Below are positions 18,180-26,017 of a stretch of DNA of 64,000 nt, piece by piece. The stretch is from Mycobacterium sp. E787 (GTDB taxonomy: Bacteria; Actinomycetota; Actinomycetes; Mycobacteriales; Mycobacteriaceae), in the NCBI RefSeq assembly GCF_001668725.1, contig NZ_LZKL01000050.1:62001-126000 (forward strand), read 5' to 3'. The notes below the pieces were generated by a model that did no database searches, was not told the origin of the DNA, and saw only the letters and a program-made list of their open reading frames with translations. A program made the translations under genes and the position numbers. Every line of letters starts with the position of its first letter. Within the stretch, counting starts at the first letter, position 1.

Positions 18180-19733
18180 TCAGATTCGGTGCGCGGCTTG
18201 GATGAATTGTGCGGCGCGTTCGCCGATGACGACGCAGGGCGCCATGGTGTTGGCGGTGCTGATGCGGGGCATGATCGATGCGTCGGCGACGCGCAGGCCC
18301 TCGATGCCGTACACCTTGAGGTGTCCGTCGACCACCGACATCGGGTCGCGGCCCATCTTCGCCGTACCGCACTCGTGCCAGTAGGTGGTGACGGCGTCAC
18401 GCAAATAGGTCTCCAACTCGGCGCCGCGCAGGTCGCCCGGCATGACCTCGCGCACGACGAACGGCCGCAGCTCCGGGGAGTTTCCGATCTCGCGCAGGGT
18501 TTCGACGCAGGCGATGGCGGTCTTGAGGTCTTCGGGGTCCGCGAGCGCGTTGGCTTCGATTCGAATGGGATCGGTCGGGTCGGGACCTGACAGCCTTAGC
18601 CGACCGCGGCTGTACGGGTGCGCGGGCGAGCCGAACAGGACCCAGCTGTTTTGCGGGAGGCCGTATTTCGCGGCGTTTTCCGCGGTGGCTTTCGGGAATG
18701 GGCCTGAACATGCGAACAGGTCCGGCCCCTGGGCGTCGGCCGCCCCGGAGTCCCAGAACATCGTCGCCCCGACCTGAGTGCTGCCCTGGATGTTCTCGGG
18801 AAACTCCCACACGCAGTCGAACCCGAAGTGGTCCTGAAGGTTGCGCCCGACGCCGGGCAGGTGCTGGCGCACGGTGAGGCCTACTCGGCGCAATTCGTCT
18901 TGGTCTCCGATGCCGGACTGCATCAGCACCTTTGGTGTGTGAATGGCGCCGAGCGACAGGACGACCTCGGCGTCGGCGGCTACCCGGTGCACGGTGCCGC
19001 CATGGACGACCTCGACACCGGCGGCCCGGTTGCCTTCCAGGATCACGCGGGTGACCAGTGCGTGCGGGACCACGGCCAGGTTCGGCTGCTGCCGGCGTGG
19101 GGCGGTGTAGGTGCGAAACACCGACAGGCGTTCCTGGTCGCGCCAGCGCAGGTCGGCGATGGCGGCGCCGCGGGTCTCCTCCATCAGGGGCCCGTTGGGG
19201 CTTTGGTAACTGGGGATCCCCAGTGCCCGCGCCGCTTCCAACGTCGCCGCCGCGAGCGGATGCGCGCCGGGTGCCGGTTGTACGAACACCGGGCCGCCCC
19301 TGCCCCGATGGTTTGGCTCGCCGGTGCCGCGCCAATCCTCGATCCGCCGGTACAGATCGAGGGTCGCCTCGTATCCCCAGACCGGTTCACCGGATTCGGC
19401 AGCGTAGTGGTCCCAGTCGCTGCGGTGTCCGCGCGCCCAGATCATCAGGTTGATGCTGGATCCGCCGCCGAGCACTTTACCCATCGAAAACGCGATCGCG
19501 CGGCCATGAAGCCGCGGGTCCGGCTCGGAGATGAATCCCCAATCGCGTTCGCTGCCAAGGTTGGACGGCCATTGGTTTGCGTCGGTCACGCTGGGGACGT
19601 CGTCGCTGCCGCCGGCCTCCAAAAGTAAGACCTTGATGTCGGGGTTCTCGGCCAGCCGGCCGGCGATCACCGATCCTGACGACCCAGCACCACACACGAC
19701 GATGTCGTAACGCGGCTCCAACACAGTATCCAC
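18180..19733 (-). CDS. GMC-family FAD oxidoreductase (choline dehydrogenase-like)
   Basis: 517 residues. The FAD loop 'DIVVCGAGSSGSVIAGRL' opens the protein, followed by 'VLLLEAGG', the GMC signature 'GKVLGGGSSINLMIWARGH' near residue 80 and 'LSLGAIHTPKVLMQSGIGD' near 250. The catalytic His is in 'TTYWHECGTAKMG' near 458. Family members oxidise primary alcohols such as choline using FAD. Start at GTG 19733 is supported by 'aggagg' five bases upstream; the same frame is open to 19808. The substrate is not inferable. Confidence 0.9.
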   Translation of the reverse strand: MDTVLEPRYDIVVCGAGSSGSVIAGRLAENPDIKVLLLEAGGSDDVPSVTDANQWPSNLGSERDWGFISEPDPRLHGRAIAFSMGKVLGGGSSINLMIWARGHRSDWDHYAAESGEPVWGYEATLDLYRRIEDWRGTGEPNHRGRGGPVFVQPAPGAHPLAAATLEAARALGIPSYQSPNGPLMEETRGAAIADLRWRDQERLSVFRTYTAPRRQQPNLAVVPHALVTRVILEGNRAAGVEVVHGGTVHRVAADAEVVLSLGAIHTPKVLMQSGIGDQDELRRVGLTVRQHLPGVGRNLQDHFGFDCVWEFPENIQGSTQVGATMFWDSGAADAQGPDLFACSGPFPKATAENAAKYGLPQNSWVLFGSPAHPYSRGRLRLSGPDPTDPIRIEANALADPEDLKTAIACVETLREIGNSPELRPFVVREVMPGDLRGAELETYLRDAVTTYWHECGTAKMGRDPMSVVDGHLKVYGIEGLRVADASIMPRISTANTMAPCVVIGERAAQFIQAAHRI

Positions 19734-19859
19734 AAAGACCTCCTGACTCACCAGCTGGGTATATGGGCAGATACCTAGATTCACGCACGGAAAAGACGCG
19801 CGGTTCAATCACACTCGAAAAATGTGCCGCGGCCACTGAACGCGTACGCCCGCAACGCT

Positions 19860-20180
19860 TTACGCGGGTACCGCCCGCGGGTCGAACCGCGGCGGCCACG
19901 ATGGCCAATCGGCCGCGGATTGGTAGGCGTGGCCGACGCGCAGCACGGTGGCCTCGTCGAAGGGCCCGCCCACCACCTGCAGACCGATCGGTAGCCCGGC
20001 GGCGGTGAAACCGCAGGGCACCGACAACGCCGGCAGGCCGGCAAGGTTCGCGGGGGCGGAGTATCGGATGTACGCCTGCACCGGGTCCTCGGTGACCCCG
20101 TCCGGCCACGTCACCTCCGGCTTGCCGGCGTCCATCGCCGCGACCGGCACCGTCGGCAGCGTCAGTTCGAACGGTTGCAT
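19860..20180 (-). pseudogene. Truncated amidase (C-terminal part of amidase-signature family)
   Basis: 106 codons from ATG 20180 match only the last quarter of an amidase-signature enzyme: 'LTLPTVPVAAMDAG', 'NLAGLPALSVPCGFTAAGLP' and 'IGLQVVGGPFDEATVLRVGHAYQ'. The catalytic Ser-Ser-Lys triad and glycine-serine-rich signature, which lie in the first two thirds of the family, are absent. The fragment starts four bases after the stop of the esterase gene, so a deletion probably joined the two. It may still be translated, but cannot be an active amidase. Confidence 0.8.
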
Positions 20181-20184
20181 GTGC

Positions 20185-21108
20185 TCAGGCCGCCGCCGTC
20201 TGGAGCCCGAGCGTGGCGCGCAGCCAGCGGCCCATCTCGGCGATCGCGCGGTCGACCTCCTCGACGCGGCCCGCCCCCATGATGAAGGAGTGCTGCCCCT
20301 CGTCGACCCGCCGGACGAGGACGTCATTGCCCGCGTCCTTCGCGCGCCGGGAGAAGGCGACGGCGTCGGAGGCGAGCAGTTCGTATTCGCCGTAGTACAC
20401 CGCCGTCGGGGGCAGCCCGGACAGGTCGGCCCCGAGCAGATGCACTCGCGGATCGGTGAATTCCAGGCCGGTTCCATCAAGCCAGCACGACCGGAACAGT
20501 TCCAGTAGTCCGCGCGTGAGCAGCTTGTCCCGCTCGGCGTTGGTCTCGATGGATTCGCCCGACAGCGTGACGTCGGTCCACGGCGAGATGGACAGCACGG
20601 CGCCGGGCAGCGCCTCACCCCGATCACGCAGCCGCAGCGCGAGTTCGACCGCGAGATAGCCGCCGATCGAGTGGCCGACACTGCCGATCTTGTCGGGCCG
20701 GTAGCCCTGGTCGAGCAGCCAGCGGTAGGCGGTGTCCACGTCGTCGACCTGCGCCGGGTACTTGTGCTCCGGGGACCGCCGGAAGTTCAGCACCAGCGAC
20801 CGCACGCCGGCCGCTTTCGCGATGTGCGCGGCAGCTTTTCGGTCCGAATGCATGGACATCAGCACGCTGCCGCCCATGTGCGTGTGCAGCAGCACCGATT
20901 CGGGGTCGCTGTCGAGCGGTATGCACCACAGGGCCTCGACTCCGCCGGCGTCCACCTCGGCGTAGGTCACGCCTTCGGGCTCCTTGGTCGCCAGGTGGAT
21001 GTTCTCGGTGACGTCACGGATCGTCTCCAGCTCGAAGTTGGGATTCGAGGATCGCCGGCCGATCTCGGCGTAGAAGTCGGCGAACTCGACCGCCTGCTGG
21101 CTTGCCAT
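20185..21108 (-). CDS. Alpha/beta hydrolase, hormone-sensitive-lipase type esterase
   Basis: 307 residues. The oxyanion motif normally HGGG reads 'HTHMGGSVLMSM', the nucleophile elbow is 'GSVGHSIGGYLAVELAL' near residue 150, and the Asp/His pair is in 'YELLASDAVAFSRRAKDAG' and 'VDEGQHSFIMG'. HSL-type enzymes hydrolyse short- to medium-chain esters. Two tandem TetR-type operator copies lie 27-54 bases upstream of the start, and the same motif precedes the tetR gene at 22504, so it is probably repressed by that regulator. Confidence 0.88.
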   Translation of the reverse strand: MASQQAVEFADFYAEIGRRSSNPNFELETIRDVTENIHLATKEPEGVTYAEVDAGGVEALWCIPLDSDPESVLLHTHMGGSVLMSMHSDRKAAAHIAKAAGVRSLVLNFRRSPEHKYPAQVDDVDTAYRWLLDQGYRPDKIGSVGHSIGGYLAVELALRLRDRGEALPGAVLSISPWTDVTLSGESIETNAERDKLLTRGLLELFRSCWLDGTGLEFTDPRVHLLGADLSGLPPTAVYYGEYELLASDAVAFSRRAKDAGNDVLVRRVDEGQHSFIMGAGRVEEVDRAIAEMGRWLRATLGLQTAAA

Positions 21109-21413
21109 GCTTTTTCCTTCCGTCGGACTATAGAATAACGATCACTATATAACGATCGCTATCCCATGGCTAGTCCCTGAGCGATCCCGGAAAGTGTCTG
21201 CCGCGCTTCCGATTCGGTTCCCGCCGCGGACGCACTAGGTGGTCACTTGCCTGCCTGGCCCCGCCGTTGCTGATGGTCAGCCGCAAAGAAGGGTCCCCGG
21301 CGGGAACCGCGTAGCCGCGGCGTACCGGACGGCCGAATTTAAGGTGGATCGCCTTCGCCCCCGGCAGTCACTTCGCGGCCCACTCCGCCGCCGGGTTCGC
21401 GACGCTACCTCGA
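21109..21413. other. 305-bp intergenic region
   Basis: Holds the promoter and two operator copies (21135-21162) of the esterase gene. The rest, 21163-21413, shows no gene, RNA or repeat that I can support. Confidence 0.5.
21135..21162. promoter_or_regulatory. Tandem TetR-type operators upstream of esterase gene
   Basis: Two abutting 14-mers, ataacgatcactat (21135-21148) and ataacgatcgctat (21149-21162), differ at one base. The second is nearly palindromic around cgatcg. They occupy -27 to -54 relative to the esterase ATG, where a repressor would block RNA polymerase. Confidence 0.7.
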
Positions 21414-21908
21414 TTAGGAGAAGTACGCGTCGAACGCGCCGACGTCGGTCAAATGCGCTGTGACCTCTGAGATCTTGTCGCCACGGATGGTGAGCACGTT
21501 GACCACGTCCTGGTCGAGCCGCTTGCCATTGTGCTCACCGGTGTCGTGCAACGTGACCGCGACGGTGTCCAGGCCGAAAGCGAATCCCTTCGGGGAGATA
21601 TGCAGCCCGTACTGGGCGAAGGTGTCGGCCAGCCTCGTGACGTCGTCGATTCCGGTCGCCCGGCCAGACACCACGCTGGAACCCGGGATCGTCCAGGCAA
21701 CGTCGGGCGTGGCGTGTTCGGCGATCCCCGCATGGTCGTCGTGCACGATGGCCGTCGCGAACGCGCCGACGATGGCACGCTGGCGCTGCGTGGCCGCAGC
21801 GTCATCGTCCGGCGTGGCGCTCGAATTGCCGCCCGGGACAACGCAAATCAAGGCCATGGCGACAGCGGGGCCTGCCAGGACAGGTTTCCAAGCACTCGGA
21901 GCCCGCAT
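21414..21908 (-). CDS. Exported SnoaL/NTF2-like protein
   Basis: 164 residues. The first 30 form a signal peptide ('LAGPAVAMALICVVPGG') and the remainder an NTF2-like fold: 'RAIVGAFATAIVHDDHAGIA' helix, 'VAWTIPGSSVVSGRATGIDD' and 'DVVNVLTIRGDKISEVTAHL' strands. SnoaL-like proteins range from isomerases to ligand-binding proteins; no catalytic Asp/His set is certain here. It is transcribed with the tetR gene 11 bases upstream. Confidence 0.8.
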   Translation of the reverse strand: MRAPSAWKPVLAGPAVAMALICVVPGGNSSATPDDDAAATQRQRAIVGAFATAIVHDDHAGIAEHATPDVAWTIPGSSVVSGRATGIDDVTRLADTFAQYGLHISPKGFAFGLDTVAVTLHDTGEHNGKRLDQDVVNVLTIRGDKISEVTAHLTDVGAFDAYFS

Positions 21909-21919
21909 GCCGTCCCTCG

Positions 21920-22504
21920 TTATTTGCGCTTGCCGGGTGAAATGAGCCTGCCCGCGGTCTCACTCGCGGCGTCAAGCACCTCTGCCTGCGTGGCGGGGTC
22001 GGACATCGCGCGCGAGATCGACACCGCCCCCACCATCAGCGCGACGACGCTCCACGCCCGGCGCTCCCGGTCGGCACCGTCGAGCACCTCGGCCACCCGC
22101 CCCGCCAGCGCCGCGATCTTGTGTTCGTAGGCTTTGCGAGTGGACAGCCCCGCCCGTGCCACATCAGCACTCAGCGTCGGCATCACACAGCCGTCGCCCG
22201 GGTTTTCCACGTGGTAGGCGCTGAGGTACTCCGCGAGAAAGTCCTTCAGCTTCGACAGGCGCTCGGCCTTAGTTCCGGACTCCGTCTCGGAAACGAACGG
22301 CTCACCGACGGCGGCATCGATGATCGCCTCGAGCATCGCTTCCTTGTTGGCGAAGTTCGAATAGAACGCCCCGGAGGTCACGTCCGCCGCGGCGGCGAGC
22401 CCGTCCACCCCGATCCCGTTGAAGCCGGCGACCTTCATCGACCGCGTGCCGGCCCGCAGCAGCGCGGCGCGCGCCTTTATCTTCTGGTCTGCCGGATATC
22501 TCAT
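21920..22504 (-). CDS. TetR-family regulator
   Basis: 194 residues. The helix-turn-helix covers about residues 7-55 ('ARAALLRAGTRSMKVAGFNG', then 'GLAAAADVTSGAFYSNFANKEAML'), matching the AcrR/YxaF subtype with an extended 'TRKAYEHKIAALAGRVAEVL' ligand domain. An operator-like 14-mer sits 18 bases upstream of its ATG and two more lie upstream of the esterase gene 20185-21108. It therefore likely represses itself, the SnoaL protein and the esterase. Confidence 0.88.
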   Translation of the reverse strand: MRYPADQKIKARAALLRAGTRSMKVAGFNGIGVDGLAAAADVTSGAFYSNFANKEAMLEAIIDAAVGEPFVSETESGTKAERLSKLKDFLAEYLSAYHVENPGDGCVMPTLSADVARAGLSTRKAYEHKIAALAGRVAEVLDGADRERRAWSVVALMVGAVSISRAMSDPATQAEVLDAASETAGRLISPGKRK

Positions 22505-22727
22505 AGCAAGACCTTTATAGCATAACTATCGCTATCATATGATCGAATGGCCGGACGCCAGGATTCGTCAACGGTCTTTGCGGTCCGACCATCGCCTCGC
22601 GCCGGCGTGAGCTTCCGCCGACGGCCGGCACGAAGCGGCAGGTCAAGACACATGGATTTTGCCCGTTCAGATGCGATCTGGAACCCGCCAAGATCGCAGA
22701 ACGCGTGCCTGACCTGTACTGATGCGT
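22505..22727. other. Intergenic region left of the island, similar to the island's right end
   Basis: No gene is seen. About 130 bases before the 45-bp repeat resemble the sequence before 36489: shared blocks include 'gagcttccgc', 'tttcgcccgttc/ttgcccgttc', 'ccaagatc.cagaa.cgcgt.cctgacctg'. Both att copies are thus preceded by related sequence. Confidence 0.6.
22522..22535. promoter_or_regulatory. TetR-type operator upstream of tetR
   Basis: ataactatcgctat differs by one base from the copy at 21149-21162. It begins 18 bases upstream of the tetR ATG, consistent with autoregulation. Confidence 0.65.
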
Positions 22728-22772
22728 GTGGTCCCGGCTGGGATCGAACCAGCGACCTTCCGCGTGTGAAGC
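22728..22772 (-). repeat. Island attachment site, left copy (tRNA-Val 3' fragment)
   Basis: 45 bases identical to 36489-36533. They equal the tRNA-Val(CAC) 3' half from the anticodon loop to the acceptor end in minus-strand orientation, but the rest of the tRNA is missing, so no functional tRNA is encoded. Confidence 0.9.
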
Positions 22773-23149
22773 TGAAGCGATGTCGGAAGCGAGACGTTCA
22801 TGCTGGACGAACTGGACCAATCTTTGGGGTTCAGAACACGCGATACGAGCGGCGCGGCGGATGCGCAGCGGATGAATTCTTGCCTTCCGGCCTAACCCGC
22901 GCCACACCGGCCCAGCGGATCGATAACACCGTAGAGGCACCGTAGAGGGTGGGCACCCCGGAACAACGTGCCCGCCGCAGTGGCTGCCCGCCACTCGTCC
23001 GACGTGCATTGCCTGGTGCGCCTTGACCTGTTAGGCCGAACCGGCCCGGCGAGATTGCGCCTGCGGGTCCGGTTCGGTGTCACCGACGACCTGCCAACGT
23101 TGAGTTTGGCCCGCCCGGGCGGTCTTGATCGTTGGAACGGAGGTATCGA
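22773..23149. other. Left-end region of the island without a clear gene
   Basis: 377 bases between the att fragment and the DUF1931 gene. Short open frames exist, but none resembles an integrase or excisionase. The ribosome site 'ggagg' at 23139-23143 serves the next gene. Confidence 0.5.
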
Positions 23150-23602
23150 GTGACTCATCCGTCGGGTATTCCGGTGTTCGAAAGGTTCTTTCGCTCGGTC
23201 GCAGGCATCAAGATCGACAAAAACGACGTCCGTCGCTTCCGGGAGTTCGTCGATGAGCAGATCGATGACATTGCTGTCGCCGGGCGCAACTCGGCCAAGT
23301 GGAACAGGCGTGACATGGTTATGGTGCAGGACCTTCCGATCACCAAGGGCGTCCAGGAGCGAATGCGCGAATTCGATAAGCTCCAGGAGGCCGAGGAGAT
23401 CCGTGAGCTGCTGCGCCAGGTGACGCGGCAACCACCGGGGGACGTCGCGTTCGCTGAGGACACAGAGCGGCTGCTGCCAGAGTTGTTCGGCGGGTTGAGT
23501 ATCGCGCTGGCCCGTTCCTTTCGCGTGGTCGACGCGACGGTGTCCAACCCGTCGACTGAGCACTGGAATCGGGTGTTCACGCTATTTCGGCTGGTGTTCT
23601 GA
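23150..23602 (+). CDS. DUF1931 family histone-fold protein
   Basis: 150 residues that follow the DUF1931 family end to end: 'FERFFRSVAGIKIDKNDVRR' start, 'DLPITKGVQERMREFDKL' in the middle, 'LLPELFGGLSIALARSFRVV' and the 'NPSTEHWNRVFTLF' end. Structures known for the family (Aquifex and Thermus members) show two histone-fold units fused in one chain. Function is unproven; DNA or protein compaction under stress is one idea. GTG at 23150 has 'ggagg' seven bases upstream. First gene of the island after the left att; separate from the dnaK operon. Confidence 0.85.
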   Translation: MTHPSGIPVFERFFRSVAGIKIDKNDVRRFREFVDEQIDDIAVAGRNSAKWNRRDMVMVQDLPITKGVQERMREFDKLQEAEEIRELLRQVTRQPPGDVAFAEDTERLLPELFGGLSIALARSFRVVDATVSNPSTEHWNRVFTLFRLVF

Positions 23603-23913
23603 CGTCCGGCGGTCTCTCGCTTGTCGTGACTGACCCAGGGGAGGGAAGTCGCGGGCCCGCAATCGTCTCGACAGTGCAGACGTTCGGCCGCGCGGTTGAG
23701 GCATTCTTGCTCCGCCGCCGTACAGAACAGTGGGTAAGTTCAAGTTTCGTGTCACGTTGCCGGGCTACCTGCGTGCGGGCGGCATTGAGGCGTCTCGGCG
23801 TATGGCGTGCTGAAAGTTCATGTGCTGCAAGCGGAAGGCGCCAAGTCAAGCAGGATCATCGTGAGTGAGTCGGCCAACGGACCACCTCAGACACCGTTGC
23901 GCCGGGCTGCCGG
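23603..23913. other. Gap with possible decayed small gene
   Basis: A short frame at 23730-23813 with a plausible start reads 'VGKFKFRVTLPGYLRAGG' and then stops; overlapping frames at 23626 and 23807 look like shadows. This may be the remnant of a small protein or simply non-coding. Nothing else is recognised. Confidence 0.35.
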
Positions 23914-25593
23914 TCAGCCATCGGGGTTGAGGAATCGCCACGCCCTTGTCGCGGCATGGAGGTTGAACCGGGTATCGACGTTGCGGAGGTCGTGGCCGGT
24001 GAGTTCGGCGATGCGCGCCAGCCGGTAGCGCAGCGTGCTGCGATGGATGTGCAGTGCTGCTGCGGATTCGTCATAGTTTCCGCCGCATTCCAGATAATCG
24101 CTGAGGGTCGGGACCAATTCGGAGTTCTTGCTCTCGTCGTAGTCCAGGAGTGTGCCCAGCCATTCGCGCACGAAGGCTTCGACCGTGCCGCCGCCGTGGG
24201 CAGCGTCGATGAGGCGGTAGAAACCAAGCTCGTCGAACGCCGCTGCGCCTTCCGGATTGGCCGAGCGCAGCCGGATGTTCAGGGCGCGAAGCGCCTCGGT
24301 GAAGGACCGCGGCAAGTCATCGGGCACTTCGCAACGAGTGCCGATGCCGATCACGGTGGGCGTCCCGTCGAGACGCTCATTGATAGCGTTGTGCAACGCG
24401 CGCGGGTCCGGGCGTCCGTCAGTGAGCAGGACAATCAGAGTCCCGTGGCGCCCTTGCAGGTAGTTCAGATGCAACGCGGTCACAGCGCGCCCGGCGGCGG
24501 TTGCCAGTCCGTTCTCTGCGCGACCGCCACCTTGGACCACCACCACATAGTGCGGGCGCCGCAGGTCATGGCCCAGGGCATCGGCGCGAGCGTAGGCCCC
24601 ATCCCGGTCGGTGCCGGCCAACAGATCGTCGACCAACTCGCGTCGCAGATTGAGCTCGATCTCGGCGAGACTTCGCTTGTGGGAAAGCTCCGACGCTAAC
24701 ACCGTAGTGCCGTAGCGCAGGGCGAACAGGCTGTCCTCGGCCACCGTGTTGTCCGGGTCGTGGAACGCCAGGACCCCAAGAATCTCAGCTCGGGGCTGGA
24801 CGAGCATGAGCACCCGGCCCCCAATCCGCGCCGGACCGTTCTGTGCCGATAGCTCGTGTAGCAATAGCTCGCGCTCGTCGGTGGTCTGTTTGGGGTACGG
24901 GTGGAGTTGTTTAGGGCCGCCCCAGCAGCGTAGGTTGCCAAACCTGTCCTCGAGCCCCACCGGCAATGCCGCCAGGTCATAGAGCGCATTCACGATGCCC
25001 TGCTCGCCCATTCCCGCCGCCGCGCTCAGAACCTCGTATATGTTCGTTCGCACTTGCAACTCCGAAACCGTTGTGGCGAGTTCGCGATTGGTTTCCTCCA
25101 GATCGCTGTTGGCCTGTCGCAGCTGCCCCGCGTGACCGACTTCGCGCTCGTGCATTGCAACGTATGCCAAGGCGGCACCGGCTTGTTGGGCAAGGATTCT
25201 CAGCAACAGGATCTGATTTTCCGGCGGTGCACTGACGGCACTAAGCACCAGGCAACCGTAGACGGTGCTGAGGTGGCTCAGCGAAAGCGCCCACCCCCAC
25301 CCTCCGCCTTGTACATCGACCGGTCCATCGCAGCCGGACACGCGAAGGTGCCGTTCGATTTCGGGATGTTCGGGTTGGGAGGCTGGAATGCGAACGAACC
25401 CATCATCCGCGGACCGGTAGCTGGCGGCGACCTGACAGGACGCCAGGTCGCCAACGGCCGCGGCGGCCGCCTGGAAGATCTCGCCGACGTCGCAATCACT
25501 AAAGGCGACGCGCGAGAGCACAGCCAGACTCGCTGGCGAAACCTGTCCGGCTTGCCAGCTGCGTCCTCGTGGTCTCGGTGATCCGCCGTTCAT
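23914..25593 (-). CDS. GAF-domain PucR/CdaR-type transcriptional regulator
   Basis: 559 residues. An N-terminal GAF-like domain (about 20-150) is followed by a coiled coil ('LRQANSDLEETNRELATTVS', about 165-195), a second sensor-like domain (to about 330), a CdaR GGDEF-like region, and the C-terminal PucR helix-turn-helix 'DESAAALHIHRSTLRYRLAR'. Such regulators activate divergent operons in response to small molecules. ATG 25593 is chosen; the frame is open to 25830 without similarity. It is transcribed away from dnaK across a 424-bp gap, making it the best candidate regulator of the chaperone operon. Confidence 0.85.
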   Translation of the reverse strand: MNGGSPRPRGRSWQAGQVSPASLAVLSRVAFSDCDVGEIFQAAAAAVGDLASCQVAASYRSADDGFVRIPASQPEHPEIERHLRVSGCDGPVDVQGGGWGWALSLSHLSTVYGCLVLSAVSAPPENQILLLRILAQQAGAALAYVAMHEREVGHAGQLRQANSDLEETNRELATTVSELQVRTNIYEVLSAAAGMGEQGIVNALYDLAALPVGLEDRFGNLRCWGGPKQLHPYPKQTTDERELLLHELSAQNGPARIGGRVLMLVQPRAEILGVLAFHDPDNTVAEDSLFALRYGTTVLASELSHKRSLAEIELNLRRELVDDLLAGTDRDGAYARADALGHDLRRPHYVVVVQGGGRAENGLATAAGRAVTALHLNYLQGRHGTLIVLLTDGRPDPRALHNAINERLDGTPTVIGIGTRCEVPDDLPRSFTEALRALNIRLRSANPEGAAAFDELGFYRLIDAAHGGGTVEAFVREWLGTLLDYDESKNSELVPTLSDYLECGGNYDESAAALHIHRSTLRYRLARIAELTGHDLRNVDTRFNLHAATRAWRFLNPDG

Positions 25594-26017
25594 GTTGAAT
25601 TGGCCGTGCCGAGCTACTCCAGCTCTCGGGCAAAGGCGGAGTGTCCGCTGATGCGCTACTGGCGATGGCGTACCCACCGTAAGCGATCCGAACTGGTGTT
25701 CCCAGTCCAGAAGTGTCCACCCCGCAGCTGGTACCGACAGCCTACGCCCATTGTGGTGCCGCCAGGACGAATCACAGCCGAAAATTTCGGCTGTCCAGGC
25801 GCACGCGACAGTCGCTGCAGATTGCCACACTCCTTATTTGGGAGCGAAGTACGACACGGGTCTCGGCTCGTGATCACGGCCGGCCGATGTCAGCGCCGCG
25901 GTGAAACACGTTCCGGCCTAGGCGAATAGGTGGTTTTGATGTGTCGTGGTCACCGACTTTGAGATAGCCGATCGCGCGCTGCAAATCCTCACCAGCGACA
26001 ACCGAAGGGGATAGACG
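25594..26017. promoter_or_regulatory. Divergent control region of the regulator and dnaK operon
   Basis: 424 bases without a supported gene. I looked for the HspR motif (cttgagt-n7-actcaag) and for CIRCE and found neither by eye. 'aaggggata' at 26004-26012 is the dnaK ribosome site. Promoters of both directions must lie here; no consensus heat-shock sigma site is obvious. Confidence 0.5.

Noticed and set aside
22728..22772. Functional second tRNA-Val
   Set aside because: Only the 3' half of the tRNA is present; the 5' half and the pairing acceptor strand are missing.
23626..23868. 80-codon open frame in the island
   Set aside because: No ribosome site and no similarity; it overlaps other short frames with equal claim.
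25594..26017. HAIR or CIRCE operator before dnaK
   Set aside because: Neither motif was found when reading the region; only a full motif scan would settle it.
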